DNA of 64,000 nucleotides from positions 89,313,868 to 89,377,867 of the forward strand of contig NC_084797.1 of assembly GCF_963169125.1 (NCBI RefSeq), written 5' to 3'. The notes under the pieces are model-generated. The model worked only from the letters and a program-made list of their open reading frames with translations. It was not told the origin of the DNA and did not search any database. Shown in pieces: positions 1 through 12,438 of this stretch. The first letter of the stretch is position 1, and each line of letters starts with the position of its first letter. This DNA is from Humulus lupulus (lineage: Eukaryota; Streptophyta; Magnoliopsida; Rosales; Cannabaceae). The translations under genes and the position numbers were made by a program.

Positions 1-857
1 CAACAGATCCCAGATTACTCGGAATTCACGTGTCAGGAGGTTCAGAGTGAAATTTGCCTTGGGAGGAAAGTTTCAGTAGGCAGGAATTGCAAAACCACCC
101 ATGAGGCGTGTTCCCTAAGCTACCCGGTTTTGCACCCAAAATTCCCAAAACTCCTACCAAGAAAATGTTCCAGAAAAAGCATCCTGAAACCAAGGCTCTA
201 AGGCGATTTCCTACAACTAGTATGTCCTAGCCTAAAGAGGGCTGTCACCCTCCTTATCCATGCAACCCAGAAAACCCTTGCATGCGGCTACAGTAAATTT
301 TTTACCTAAGCTACAGTAGCATGTTTTCAAAATGAACAGGGTCAAGAAACTTACAGTATATGGCTGGAAGGTCGAAGAGAATGCTGCGTTGATAGGAGCT
401 TCGTCGGTGAGATAGCTTCCAAAGCTTCGGAGAAACTCGTGCGCCTAAGCTTCTTGAACAATGAAAATGGCAGCAACGAAGGCGAGGGTTTCGTTTTTCT
501 GAAAGTTAGAGAGGGAAGAAGGAAAGAAATTTGGGAAATTTTGAATGAAGGGGTGGCCCGTGCGTAGGGTGGCCACCCCCTTTTTTATATACGTGAAAGA
601 TCACGTGTAGAAGGCTCTTGGATGACCCTAGTGAGGGATCCGAGGCCTTCCACTCGAAATACAAAACGACGGCTGGGCTTAGACTAGGCCATTAAATGCG
701 GTTCTCGTAAAACGCACCGTCACCACCCACGGCGTTCCACGTATCAGACGCCTGCACAGAAAGTGGAATGTGAAGGGTTGTGGGGAAGTCTAAAAGCCCC
801 TACTGTGGTCTTCTATATATGACGTCATATACCACGACCAAGAGCTTGGGGGGCAGA
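1..857 (+). other. 3' non-coding tail of Tat-type element K
   Basis: No sustained reading frame is visible on either strand. The stretch ends at 843-857 in a purine-rich run (agcttggggggcaga) directly before the TG of the LTR at 858, which is the expected position of a polypurine tract. It is therefore read as the internal region just upstream of a 3' LTR in + orientation. The minus strand looks promoter-like: a TATATAAAAAAG motif at about 581-592, then a pyrimidine-rich leader. A 9-bp inverted repeat (ggggtggcc/ggccacccc) sits at about 550-579. The start of the element lies outside the window. Confidence 0.6.
581..592 (-). promoter_or_regulatory. candidate antisense TATA box in element K
   Basis: On the minus strand a TATATAAAAAAG motif is followed by a CT-rich leader, typical of a plant RNA polymerase II promoter. 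It lies about 270 bp inside the 3' LTR and points away from that LTR. Tat-lineage elements are known to carry an extra antisense ORF between pol and the 3' LTR, so this may be the promoter for that ORF. The ORF itself is not visible in the window. Confidence 0.4.
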
Positions 858-1627
858 TGTACGCCCTGGTTTTCCCACGGGCTGATTAACAGGTGGAGTC
901 TCGGACTAATCAAGGTTAGTCCGAGAATTTCCCCAGGTCGGAGATCCTGTTTTCCAGGTCGTACCCCCTTTAGCTCGAGGTATCCTCAAGGACTCGCCCA
1001 GGACTGCCCAAGACTGGGGGAAGGAGTCTGAAGGCCGAAGGTCGGGTCAGGGAAGAAGCTCGTGGTACGAGCTTCTTCTGGATCTTTGACCCTTTGTAAA
1101 GTCAACACACGCAAGATAAACGTGCCTATATCTGACATCACGTGTCCGATATCTCCCTGACTTCTCGGACACGCCGCAGGAACGTGCGTATTCAGACACC
1201 CACGGCTGGGTTGGGCCATGCGACCCATTATCTCCTTATCTATCGATTCGACCATACTTATGTGTCAGGTTTAGGAATTAATCATGAATGTCACAGAGTT
1301 GATATGACAAATAAGAAGGTCACGGGATGACCTCCTTACCAACTTCCAAGTGCCTTCTCCTATAAATATGGAGACCCTGGGAGTTGATAAGGGTTGGAAA
1401 AACAATAGTCTCCAAAGAGATATACACTTTGTAACCAAATACCCAGAATATATCAATAATATTGACTAGTGGAGTAGAGGGATTTTAACCTTCGAACCAC
1501 TTAAAAAACGTGTCTTGAGTCACCTAGTTCATCCTCTAAGATTCCATATCTGTGACGGTTCTATTTTGAGCACTAATCTTCTTCTCTTTTTCTCTTAATT
1601 ACCTGTTGGCGAAGAACCGCGTCAACA
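858..1627 (+). repeat. 3' LTR of Tat-type gypsy element K
   Basis: The segment starts TGTACGCCCTGGTTTTCCC and ends CGCGTCAACA. It aligns along its length with the LTR at 60308-61062, including the TATAAATA box (1361-1368 here) and the terminal block ending gaagaaccgc(g/a)tcaaca. A polypurine-like run abuts its left edge, and copia-1 integrase sequence, not a primer-binding site, follows its right edge. It is therefore a 3' LTR whose internal region lies to the left. The five bases after it are ctttt; the matching duplication would be outside the window. Confidence 0.85.
1361..1368 (+). promoter_or_regulatory. TATA box of the K LTR
   Basis: TATAAATA lies in the context cttctcctataaatatgga. 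The same octamer in the same context occurs at 60808-60815 in the sister LTR of element J. It is the likely U3 core promoter of this LTR family. Confidence 0.6.
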
Positions 1628-3129
1628 CTTTTAATAATAATTCGATTGTTTTCTTAAGATCTGGTATCGAAATATGTCATGCAAAATTCAATGATGGGCT
1701 GTATAAACTTAAGGCAAAAGTGTGATCTGTATAAAACACTGAAATGTTTAAAGTTGCAAACCCAAGGTCTATTAAACATCAAAAGACTGATTCTCACAGT
1801 GAAACATATCCATGGAATTTGAGATTGGGGCATAATTGTTTGGATAGAATTAATAGACTAGCAAATGAAGGACCTTTAAGAGAATTAACTGTTGGTTCTC
1901 TTCCAGTCTGTGAATCCTATCTTAAGGCAAGATGACCAAATGACATTTCTCTGCAAAAGGTTCAAGAGCCATAGAACCACTCCAACTCATACACACTGAT
2001 GTGTGTAGAACACATAATGTGCAAGCGAGAGGAGGGTTTGAATATTTTGTCACCTTCATTGATGATTTTTCAGGATATGGTTACCTACATTAAAGCAAAA
2101 GAAATCTTATTATTTTGGAAAGTTTGAAGAATTTCAAGTTAAAGATGAAAAGCAATTAGGTAAATCTCTAAAAAATTCTTTGATCTAATCGAGGAGGAGA
2201 GTACTTGGATTATGAATTTAAGGACCAATTGTGTGAGCATGGAATTCAATCCAAACTCACCACACCTTGAATGCCACAGCAAAATGGTGTTTCCGAAAGG
2301 AGGAACAGGACGTTATTAGACATGGTTGGATCAATGATGAGTTATTCATCATTGCCACTGTCATTCTAGGGCTATGTGACTCAATGTGCAATGTACATAT
2401 TGAATGTTGTTCCATCTAAGTCTATCAAGAAGACACCGTTAGAATTATGAAATGGTAGTAAACCTAGTCTACACCATTTTCGTATTTGGGGGTGTCCAGC
2501 AAACATGCTGAAAGGAAAGACTTGAAACCTGGAATCTCGCACTCAACTGTGCATGTTTGTGGGATATTCCAAAGAGACTAGAGGTGGTATATTCAATAGT
2601 CCTAAAGAAATAAAACATTTGTACCAAAAAATGCTACTTTTCTTGAATATGACTATATTAAAAACCACAAGTCTCGCAGTAAGCTTGTACTGGAGGAGAT
2701 GGTCTCATATCAAGTAAATAGATCACTAACTATTCGCAATGAACAACAACAAGAAGAAGCCACAAGTTCTAGTCAGAACAATATAGAGTTTAGTCGTAGT
2801 GGGACAGTTGTCAGGCAGCCAAGTTGCTATGAACACAAAGTTCAAATGCTTGTGATTGACACAAACAAAGATTATCCATTAACATATAGAGATGCAATGA
2901 AAGATTCCGACAAAGAAAAATGGCAGGATGACATGAACCTGAAAATGGAATCGATGTATTCCAATTAAATCTAGACTCTTGAAGATCTTTCTGAAATGTT
3001 AAACCTATTGGTTGCAAATGGATATTGAAGAAGAAAAGAGGAGTGGATGGGAAAGTGAAAACTTTCAAAGCTAGGCCAGTAGCCAAGGGCTATACTCACC
3101 GATAAGGGGTTGATTATGAAGAAACATTT
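1628..3129 (+). pseudogene. copia-1 fragment 1: GAG-pre-integrase, integrase and start of RT
   Basis: This is a decayed Ty1/copia polyprotein. The 1744-1935 frame shows the GAG-pre-integrase signature (LRLGH, then a VCES motif). Integrase-like stretches follow in shifting frames: IHTDVC near 1990 and FVTFIDDFSGYGY near 2047-2090. The 2699-2968 frame is the linker before RT (YRDAMKDSDKEKWQDDMN), and the RT N-terminus (KARPVAKGYTHR) lies near 3065-3105. Stops and frameshifts are many, so no function remains. The coding sense stops inside the RT motif DYEETF at 3129, where element F enters, and resumes at 12401. The 5' part of the element is not seen; the LTR of K abuts it. Confidence 0.9.
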
Positions 3130-5321
3130 TGTAATGCCCTACTACCTTAGAGTCGTTACTAAGTGAGTTTAAGACGTGCAATTAACTTGCTAACCGAGGT
3201 TTTAGATTAAAAGTGTAGCTAAACTGTAATAAAAGTCATATAACTTGAAAATGTAGTTATTCACTTAAAATTATAAGAGTTAAACATTTGGGATCCCAAA
3301 ATACTGTTTGGAAATATTTACAGCTAAAAAAAATGATTAAAGTCGACTAAACGACAAAAATTCAGACCAATACAAAACATCTCCCAAAAATACCCCTGGC
3401 CATGGAAGCCAGGCTGGCCAAACATGTACACGACGCTTCACGCTCTCCGTGCTCATGGTTGGTCGACCTTCCCCTTACCCTTACCTGCACCATAGCACAC
3501 CCGTGAGTCGAGGCCTAGCAAGAAAACTCCACACAAGCAATCAACATATACATATCTATCATTCAGCATATATTAAAACCGGCAACAGGCAAAACACATA
3601 ACGACCATACCGTCAGAGGCGCTCTACTAGGCCCTGGGTTCGCGGTCTACACCGTGAGGATATCCCAGGTATCCTATAGGGGTCTCACCCTGGCAACTCG
3701 CACTCTGCGTGCTTAACGCTACTCCCGACCCCTGGCCGTACTCGGCCTTGCCATTCTCGACTTTGCCGTTCCCAGCCTTCGCTGTTCTTGGTCTTCACCG
3801 TTCTCGGCTCTTGCCGTTCATTCACAAATATGCAAACATAACATAATTTAACAAATACTTAAACATACATAAATATAATCAATGGGGCTACGACTTGCAT
3901 TACAATCACATAGGGTCGTGCCCTGCAATACAAACAATAGCGCCATGGCCTGCTCTATGGGTACATTAGTTTTCTTACCTATGTCCCGAGATTTTTGAGC
4001 ACCGATGTCCCGAGCAAAGTCCCCTAGTCCGAGCCTCGCTAAAAACCTAGTCACAATGCATCAATAACATCCACCCATCAAGTTCTACTCCATTAAATAA
4101 CTTTGGATTATAATTCTAGTCTCCAGGGCATTGAATTCTATCAATCCAGATGATAAAATCCATCCCAAGCCTTAACTTTTGGATTCCCGAGCCTAAAACC
4201 TCCTTGGGATCCAAAAACCCACTAAGTGCCACGACCCCAAGATCCCATGCCACGGCCCGCCTCAACCAGAGGCTCAGCCTCAAAATTCTGCACATGCGTG
4301 CCGCGACCCAATCCTTGGTGTGTTGTGGCCCGCCCTTCTTCCTGGCCTCCGAATTGCTCTAGAGGGCCGCGACTCGGCAAGAACAATGTCGCGGCCTGAC
4401 CCTTCGAACCCAGAAATATCCACCATTTTCACCACCAAAACCAAGCCAATTTACCCCAAAATCAATCCAACAACCCAACTTAATCACCACAGTAGCTCTA
4501 CTATAGTCTCAGCAACAAAACCTAACAAGAAGCTAGCTTAAAACTTCATCAAATCCCAAACTCAATCTTCAGCCTCAAAGACTTAATAAAACTAAAACCC
4601 AGCCAATAACTTACAGAATTTAATGGTTAGAATATCAGTTTAAAGCTTACCTTAGCCTCTGCTTGACTCCACAAGTTGAAACTGAGCTAATCCCAAAGTT
4701 TAGAGCTCTAATTCCTAGCTTAATCTTCAATGTTTCCCCTTGGTATGGTTTAGAGAAACAGAGAGAGAGGAAAGTGTTTGGGTCGGTTTCCTAATTTCTA
4801 AACATATCCTTAGTTTTGTTTACTTAACTTAGGTCTCTACAGTTACCTCCAAGGCTCGGGGTACCAAAAACGTCCCCGAGGGAAAAATGGTAAATTTTCC
4901 CGATAATCCATCGTAAACGTTCTAACTTCAAATATATCTCCAAATATTTATTTTCATAACCCGGTAACCCAATAAAATGTCTAATGCTCGAAATACCCCT
5001 CGACTCGCCCCAAGTCGGGTATTCGTCCCCGTTGTGACTTTCTAGCTAAACCACTCCCTAAGACTGTCTCAGATCGTGCAACACAAATATATCACAATAT
5101 TCACAATAATCACATTTATTGCATTTATGCCCTCAACGGGCTAAAATTACAAACATGCCCCTGCTAACCAAACGGGGCCCACATGCATATTTAATTCACA
5201 TAAACATGCATTTCTAATAACATACTTATCAAATTCACATATTAACATAATAAACAACTTATTGCTTTCCAGGCACGCTAGTCAAGGCTCAAAGCCTTAT
5301 TAGCAAATTTGGGATGCTACA
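3130..5321 (-). repeat. 3' LTR of element F
   Basis: The segment is 2,192 bp with TG...CA ends and aligns with 10216-12395 throughout, differing by scattered substitutions and small indels. It includes a CpG-rich block at about 4225-4410 with repeated cacggcccgc/gtcgcggcc motifs. Short ORFs inside it (for example 4150-4362) are not supported as genes. The polypurine tract of F abuts its right edge at 5322-5340. Confidence 0.93.
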
Positions 5322-5340
5322 ACTATCCTTTCCTTATAGA
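5322..5340 (-). other. polypurine tract of element F
   Basis: On the minus strand the sequence reads ataaggaaaggatagt directly before the LTR start TGTAGC. It is the expected plus-strand primer of a gypsy element. Confidence 0.75.
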
Positions 5341-5377
5341 AATTTCGTCCTTGAAATTACCTGAACAACACGGGATA

Positions 5378-8300
5378 CTACTCCCGCATATCTGATTCAA
5401 GTTCCCACGTTGCCTCCTCAATCTTGTTGTTCCTCCACAGCACTTTCACCAAGGCGATGGTCTTATTCAGCAAAATTTTATCCTTCCGGTCAACAATCTG
5501 AGTCGGCTTCTCCTCATATGATATATCTTGGTCTAGCTCCAAGTTCTCATAACTTAGTACATGTGTAGCATCTGATACATACTTCTGGAGCATAGATACA
5601 TGAAAAACATCATGAACCCCTGATAGAGATGGAGGCATCGCCAACCTGTAAGCTACCTCTCCAACTCGTTCCAGAATCTCAAAGGGGCCAACAAACCTAG
5701 GGCTCAGCTTGCCCCGAACACCAAACCATTTCACTCCTCTTAAATGTAAAACCCTAAGGAACACATGGTCACCGACTAGAAACTCTACGCTCATGTGTTT
5801 CAAGTTCGAGTAACTCTTCTGGCGACTTTGGGAGGCAAGCATTCGAGCTCTAATCTTTTCAATCGCCTCATTGGTCCTCTAAACCATCTCCGGACCTAAG
5901 TACCTCCTCTCACCCATCTCATCCCAATGAATAGGTGATCTACACTTCCTCCCATATAGCATCTCGTATGGAGCCACTACGATAGTCGCCTAATAACTGT
6001 TCTTGTATGAAAACTCAATCAAAGGAAGATACTTACACCAAGATCCCCCAAAATCCAGCACACAGGCTCGTAGCATATCTTCCAGTATCTGAATCATCCT
6101 CTCAGACTGTCCGTCCGTCTGAGGATGATAAGCGGTACTAAACCGCAACTGCATGCCCATAGCCTTCTACAGACTCTCCCAAAACTTGGAGGTGAAGGTG
6201 GGGTCCCTGTCGGATACTATCGACCTCAGAGCCCCATGAAGTCAAACAATTTCCTTCACATACAACTCGGCATACTGCTCCACAGTATATGTCATCCTGA
6301 CAGGTAAAAAGTGGGCGGACTTGGTATACCTATCCACAATCACCCATACTGAATCATGCGGTCCCACGGTCTTCGGCAACCTAACCACGAAGTCCATGGT
6401 GATATCCTCGCACTTCCACTCTAGAATCCCTAGAGGCTGCAATAACCCTGCTGGTCTCTGATGTTTAGCCTTTACCTGCTGACAAGATAAGAATCTAGCC
6501 ACATAATCTACCACGTCCCTCTTCATTCCTTACCACCAATACAAGGCTCTCAAATCTTTGTACATCTTCATTGTACCTGGGTGTAAAGAATAGGGAGTGG
6601 TATGAGGTTCATCCAAGATCTCTTGTCGGATACCAGAATCCATCGGAACACAGATCCGACCCTTGTACTTCAATAAACCCATCTCCGAGATAGAGAAGTC
6701 CTTAGCCGCCCTGACTAAGACACTCTCTCTGTGCCCTCTCAACTGGGAATCTTTCCCCTGCACCTCCTTGATCCTCTCAAGGGAAGAGTGATGTTGGCTA
6801 ACCGACCAACCACCAACTCTATACCCGCTCTAGTCATCTCCTCAGCTAACTTATCAGATATCTGCCTCGAACTGAACAATTGTCTTGGGCGCTTCTGACC
6901 CAATGCATCAATTGCTACATTAGCCTTTCCAGGATGGTATAGGATATCACAATCATAATCCTTTACCAATTCCAGCCACAATCTCTGGCGCATATTCAGA
7001 TCCTTCTGAGTAAATAAGTACTTCAAACTTTTATGGTTGGTGTATATCGCGCACTTCTCACCATATAGATAATGTCTCCAAACCTTAAGTGCAAATACCA
7101 CCGCTGCCAACTCTAGATCATGCATGGGATACTTCTGCTCATACTCCTTTAACTGTCTTGATGCGTAGGCTATCACCTTTCTGGCTTGCATCAGCACACA
7201 CCCTAAACCCTTTCTGGAAGCTTCAGAATAAACCACGAACTTCTCATTTTCTGTCGGCATACTCAATACTGGAGTGGTGATCAGTCGCCGCTTTAATTCC
7301 TTGAAACTGTTCTCAAACCTATCTGTCCACACATACTTAGTTTTCTTCCTCGTCAATTCAGTCAACGGTGTGGCTATCCTAGAGAACCCCTCAACGAACC
7401 GCCGATAATACCCTGCCAATCCCAGAAAACTCCTAACTTCAGGAACCTGCTCGGTCTAGGCCAATCTCTCACTGCCTCAATCTTACTTGGGTCAACCAGA
7501 ATCCCCTCCTTACTCACAATATTGCCCAAAATCATGACTTGTGGTATCCAAAACTCGCACTTACTAAACTTAGCATATAACCTATGCTCTCTCAACCACT
7601 GCAATACCAAATTTAGATGCTGCTCATGCACTGCCTCTGACTGAGGGTACACCGGTATGTCATCCATAAATACAATCACAAACTTTTCCAAATAGTCCTT
7701 GTAAAGCTTATTCATCATGTCCATAAAAGCTGCTGGGGCATTGGTTATTCCAAAGGACATAACCAGGAATTCATAATGTCCATATCTCGTGCGGAAAGTG
7801 GTCTTTGGCATGTCCTCCTCTTTGATCCTTAACTGATGGTAACCTGATAGGAGATCATTCTTAGAAAACACTGTCTTTCCTTGTAGCTGGTTAAATAAAT
7901 CGTCGATCCTAGGCAGTGGGTACTTATTCTTGATGGTCACTTATTCAACTCCCTCTATTAAATACACATCCTAAGGGATCCATCCTTCTTCTTAACAAAC
8001 AACACTGGAGCACCCGATGGCGAAAAACTTGGTCTTATGAACCCTAAATCCAGTAACTCTTGCAACTGAATCTTCAATTCCCTTAACTCTGCCGGAGCCA
8101 TTCTGTAAGGTGTCCTAGATACTGACTCCTCCCCTGGCGCCAACTCTATAACAAACTCGATCTCCTGCTGTGGCGGCAACCCTGGTAAGTCCGCTGGAAA
8201 CAAATCTGGAAACTCACATACCAATCTGGTCTCACTCAGTCCAACCGACATAACCCTAGAGGTATCCACAATGTTCGCTAGGAATCCTATGCAACATTCC

Positions 8301-8700
8301 TGCATCAGGTCTCAAGCCTTCAGTGCTGAAATCATAGGTACCCGCAGTCCATTGACTGTCCCCACAAATACAAAGGGTACCTCCCCTTCTAGTTCAAAAG
8401 TCACCATCCTGTGCTTGCAGTCAATCGTCGCCCCATACTTCGATAATCAATCCATCCCTAGAATCATATCGAAGTCATCCATCACTAGCTTAATCAGATC
8501 AGCAGACAATTCCCTACCATCTTTCTCTACTGGCAATGCTAGAATCCATCTCCTAGAGACCACCAGTTCCCTAGTTGGCAACAAAGTCTGAAAACCCCTA
8601 GCATACAAATCACTAGGTCTACACAACTGATCTATCACTCTACCAGACATAAATGAATGCATAGCTCCCGAATCAATCAACGCAGTATAAGAAGAACCAG
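5378..8700 (-). pseudogene. pol of element F (PR, RT, RNase H, integrase)
   Basis: Read right to left. A retropepsin is present with IDSGAMHSF near 8680-8650, ending in DFDMILGMD. A linker (8305-7958) holds the RT entry motif [20 protein letters not shown] (7940-7374) has FMDDI as its YxDD box. RNase H is in 7419-6739. The integrase zinc finger spans 6763-6480, with HPGTMKMYKDLRALYWW and then CxxC. The first catalytic aspartate lies in ITMDFV near 6400. Integrase then decays around 5843-6241. The 5842-5378 frame is the C-terminus with a chromodomain-like tail ([18 protein letters not shown]). Several stops and frameshifts separate the blocks, so it is a pseudogene of a once autonomous element. 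Confidence 0.92.
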
Positions 8701-8710
8701 AACTAGATAT

Positions 8711-9877
8711 CTAACCTGTCACGACCGAGGGGCTAGCCTCTGCCTCAGTCTGGGTCAAGGTGAATACTCTGGCAGGAGCGAGGTTTTCTCCGTGCTTCGG
8801 CTCCTCTTTTCTGGCCTGTGGGCAGTCCTTCTTCAGATGATTGTCACTTCCATAGATAAAGCAGGCCTTGATCCTACACTCTCCCTGATGTCGTCGTCTG
8901 CATCGAGGACACATTGGAAAATTCCTGTAGTTGTCAACTCCACCCTGACGGCCGCTAAAAGCACCCCATGCCCTCCTATCCAAGCTAGGAGGAACAAAAG
9001 AATCTGGGGCCTTTCTCTTATGTTCAATGGGGCCACTACCCCGGCTGGATCCAGTAAAAGGAGGCACCGTCCTCCTAGTATCACGCCTAACAACGCTCTC
9101 TCTCCATATCTGATCCTCGGCCTCCTCAGCTGTAAGGGCCTTGTCAACTACCTGGGCATATGTAGTAGTCTCTAGATCCAAAGTAATCTTAACATCATGG
9201 GCGATCATAACATTCAACCCATGTACAAACTGATCTCTTCTAGCCGCATCAGTCGGCATCAAATCTGGCGCAAACTTCGCCAACCGGTCAAATCTCAAGG
9301 CATACTCACTAACTGTCAATCGATTCTAAGTCAGGTAGATAAACTCGTCAACCTTCGCAGCTCGGACTGGAACACTGTAATATTTCTCATTAAAGATGTT
9401 TCCGAACTCTTCCCAAGTCATAACTGCAACATTCCTTCTCTGAGTCACTACATCCCACCAGATGCGGGCATCCTCTCTTAACATGTAGCTGGCACAGGCT
9501 ACCCTCTCATTTCCTACCACCATCATAAAATCCAAGATGGAGGAAATCATATTCATCCACTGCTCTGCCCGTAGTGGGTCTTGTCCCCCCTCAAAGGTGG
9601 GAGGATGTTGCTTCCTGAATCTCTCATACAAAGGTTCCCACCTATTCTCCATAACAGGCTGAACTGGCACTGGCGCCACAGCCTGCTGAACTGACAACCC
9701 AGTTGCTTGAGGAGGGGCCTGCTACCTCAACTGCCAAAGTTCTTCCTCTGTTCGATTCATTCTAGCTTCCATTTCGGCAAACATTTATTGCCAATTCTGT
9801 GGGGCAGGTGGAGGGTCCTGACCCTGGTTTCCATCCTCGGCCCTACTGTCGCGGAGTCTAGATGATTGTTGAGGCAT
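8711..9877 (-). pseudogene. gag of element F
   Basis: The likely original start is the ATG at 9877 (MPQQSSRLRDSRAED), in frame with the long gag frames 9697-9326 and 9319-8711. At least two in-frame stops lie between 9800 and 9715. The core gag domain has the W-rich motif AEQWMNMISSILDFM and DARIWWDVVTQ (9600-9440). A basic C-terminal part carries a zinc-knuckle region near 8900-8830. The last knuckle reads CFIYGSDNHLKKDC, so its second cysteine is replaced by tyrosine and RNA binding was probably lost. It lies directly upstream of pol in the same orientation. Confidence 0.88.
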
Positions 9878-10200
9878 CTCAACAATATGCCTGCAATCAA
9901 CGACGCCGCTCATCACACATGAATACAACATCCAAAACCACCTCTCAATTCACATCACCCAACCATAATAGCAATCCATAAAGCACAAATAACATACAAC
10001 ACTCAACAGGCCATGCCCTAGCATCATGCATATGTTAACTCATTCATCATGCTCTATATAAAAATAATCAAGAATACAGGGCATTTAAACACATAATCAA
10101 ACATATAATTCAATCTTTACCAATCAACCTTGAGTCGAGCTTGTCACTGACAGCGAGCATACATGTTCGGTTAATCTCCAGGAACAATAAACCTTAGCTC
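9878..10200 (-). other. 5' leader of element F
   Basis: This is untranslated leader between the primer-binding site and gag. It is AT-rich with no reading frame. Part of it (about 10010-10215) aligns with the leader beside LTR A at 32750-32938, showing these elements belong to related families. Confidence 0.7.
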
Positions 10201-10212
10201 GCTCTGATACCA
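10201..10212 (-). other. primer-binding site of element F
   Basis: The minus strand reads TGGTATCAGAGC, the complement of the initiator tRNA-Met 3' end, three bases from the LTR end. This fixes the 5' side of F at the right and its orientation as minus. Confidence 0.9.
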
Positions 10213-10215
10213 AGT

Positions 10216-12395
10216 TGTAATGCCCTACTGCCTTAGATTCGTTACTAAGTGAGTTCAAAACATGCAATTAACTCGCTAACCAAGGTTTTAGATTAAAAGT
10301 GTAGCTAAACTGTAATAAAAGTCATATAACATGAAAATGTAGTTATTCACTGAAAGTTATAAGCATTAAACATTTGGGATCCCAAAATACTATTTGGAAA
10401 TATTTACAACTAAAAAAATGATTAAAGTCGACTAAACGACAAAATTCGGACCAATACAAAACATCTCCCACAAAAACCATTGGCCGTGGCAACCAGGCAG
10501 GCCAAACATTTACACGTCACTTTAGGCTCTTCGTACTCATGGTTGGTCGACCTTCCCCTTGCCCTTACCTGCACCATAGAGCACCCGTGAACCGAGGCCC
10601 ATCAAGAAAACTCCACACAAGCAATCAACATATGCATATCTATCATTCAGCATATATTAAAACCGCCAACAGGCTAAACACATAATGGCCATGCCATCCC
10701 AGGCACTCTACTAGGCCCTGGATTTGCGGTCTACACCATGAGGATATCTAAGGTATCCTATAGGGGTCTCACCATGGCAACTCACACTCTGCATGCTTAA
10801 TGCTGCTCCCGGCCCTTTGCCGTACTTGGCCTTGTCGTTCTCAGCCTTTGCCATTCCCAGCCCTTGCCTTTCTCGGTGTTCACCGTTCCCAACTCATGTC
10901 GTTTATTCCCAAATATGCACACATAGCATAATTTAACAAATACTTATACATACATAAACATAATCAACGATGCTACGACTTGCATCACAATCACATAGGG
11001 TCGTGCCCTACAATAAATACTATAGGGCCATGCCCTCTATGGGTACAACAGTTGTCTTGCCTGTGTCCCGAGCTTTCCGAGCACCGATGTCTCGAGCACA
11101 GTCCTCTAGTCTGAGCCTCATTGAAAACCTAGTCACAGCGCATCAATAACATCCATCCATCAAGTTCTATTCCATTAAATAACTTTGGGTTATAATTCTA
11201 GTTTTTGGGGCATTGAATTATATCAATCCGGGTGATAAAATTCATCCCGAGCCTTAACTTTTGGATTCCCGAGCCTAAAACCTCCTTGGGGTCCAAAAAC
11301 CTACTAAGTGTTGCGGCCCCAAGATCCCATGCCGCGGCCTGCCTTAACCAGAGGCTCAGCCTCAAATTTCTGCCCATGCCTGCCGCGGCCTAATCCTTGA
11401 TGTGCTGCGACCCGCCCTTCTTCCTGGCCTCGCAATTGTTCTAGAGGGTCGCGGCTAAGTAAGAACAATGTCGCGGCCCGACCCTTCGAACCCAGAAATA
11501 TCCACCATTTTCACCACCAAAACCAAGCTAATTTACCCCAAAATCAATCCAACCAACCAACTTAATCACCACAGTAGCTCTACTATAGTCTCAGCAACAA
11601 AACCTAACAAGAAGCTAACTTAAAACTTCATCAAATCCCAAACTCAATCTTCAACCTCAAGGACTTAATAAAACTAAAACCCAGCCAATAACTTACAGAA
11701 TTTAATGGTTAGAATCATAGTTTAAAGCTTACCTTGGCCTCTACTTGAACCCACAAGTTGAAACTGAGCTAATCCCCAAGTTATAGCTCCAATTCCTAGC
11801 TTAATCTTCAATGTTTCTCCTTGGTATGGTTTAGAGAAAGAGAGAGAGAGAGGAAAGTGTTTAGGTCAGTTTCCTAATTTCTGAACATATCCTTAGTTTT
11901 GTTTACTTAACTTAGGTCTCTAATGTTACCTCCAAGGCTCGGGGCGTCCCCAAGGGTAAAATGGTAAATTTCCCCGATAATCCCTCCTAAACGTTCTAAC
12001 TTCAAATATATCTCCAAATATTTATTTTCATAACCTGGTAACCCAATAAAATGTCTAATGCTCGAAATACCCCTCGACTCACCCCGAGTCGGGTATTCGA
12101 CCCCGTTGTGACTTTCTAGCTAAACCACTCCCTAGGACTGTCTCGGATCGTGCAACACAAATATATCACAATATTCACAATAATCACATTTATTTCATTT
12201 ATGCCCTCAACGGGCTAAAATTACAAACATGCCCCTACTAACCAAATGGGGTCCACATGCATATTTAATTCACATAAACATGCGTCTCTTATCACATACT
12301 CATCAAATTCACATATTAACATAATAAACCACTTATTGCCCTCCGAGCACGCTAGTCAAGGCTCAAGGCCTTATTAGCAAATTTGGGACACTACA
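10216..12395 (-). repeat. 5' LTR of element F
   Basis: The segment is 2,180 bp, starts TGTAATGCCCTACTGCC on the plus strand and ends GGGACACTACA. It pairs with 3130-5321. The CpG-rich block is at about 11315-11490 (ccgcggcctgcc, gtcgcggcccgac). The TSD cattt follows at 12396-12400. Confidence 0.93.
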
Positions 12396-12438
12396 CATTT
12401 TCTCATGTGGCCATGCCTAATTCCATTCACATACTCTT
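12396..12438 (+). pseudogene. copia-1 fragment 2: RT segment between two insertions
   Basis: The first five bases are the right TSD of F. Read after 3129 with one TSD copy removed, the sequence continues the RT motif as SHVAMPNSIHIL, a standard Ty1/copia RT block. It ends at 12438, where the SIRE-like element enters, and the same block resumes at 54862. This small island proves that F and the SIRE-like element hit the same gene about 40 bp apart. Confidence 0.9.

Larger units (their letters stand above)
3130..12395 (-). mobile_element. complete Ty3/gypsy chromovirus-like element F
   Basis: This is a full element in minus orientation, about 9.27 kb, with two long LTRs (3130-5321 and 10216-12395). 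It has a tRNA-Met-type primer-binding site, a polypurine tract and a gag-pol remnant. It is flanked by the 5-bp duplication cattt (3125-3129 and 12396-12400). The order gag, protease, RT, RNase H, integrase defines Ty3/gypsy. LTRs over 2 kb and a chromodomain-like integrase tail (EEATWE-type) suggest the Tekay/Del chromovirus lineage; the lineage is inferred. It splits the RT gene of copia-1. Stops and frameshifts make it non-autonomous today. Confidence 0.93.

Noticed and set aside
5378..9877. Possible endogenous pararetrovirus
   Set aside because: Integrase with zinc finger, LTRs with TSD and a tRNA-Met-type primer site make it a Ty3/gypsy element; no movement-protein signature was seen.
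10201..10212. tRNA-like match
   Set aside because: It is a 12-base primer-binding site complementary to tRNA-Met, not a tRNA gene; the same holds at 32925-32936 and 53741-53752.
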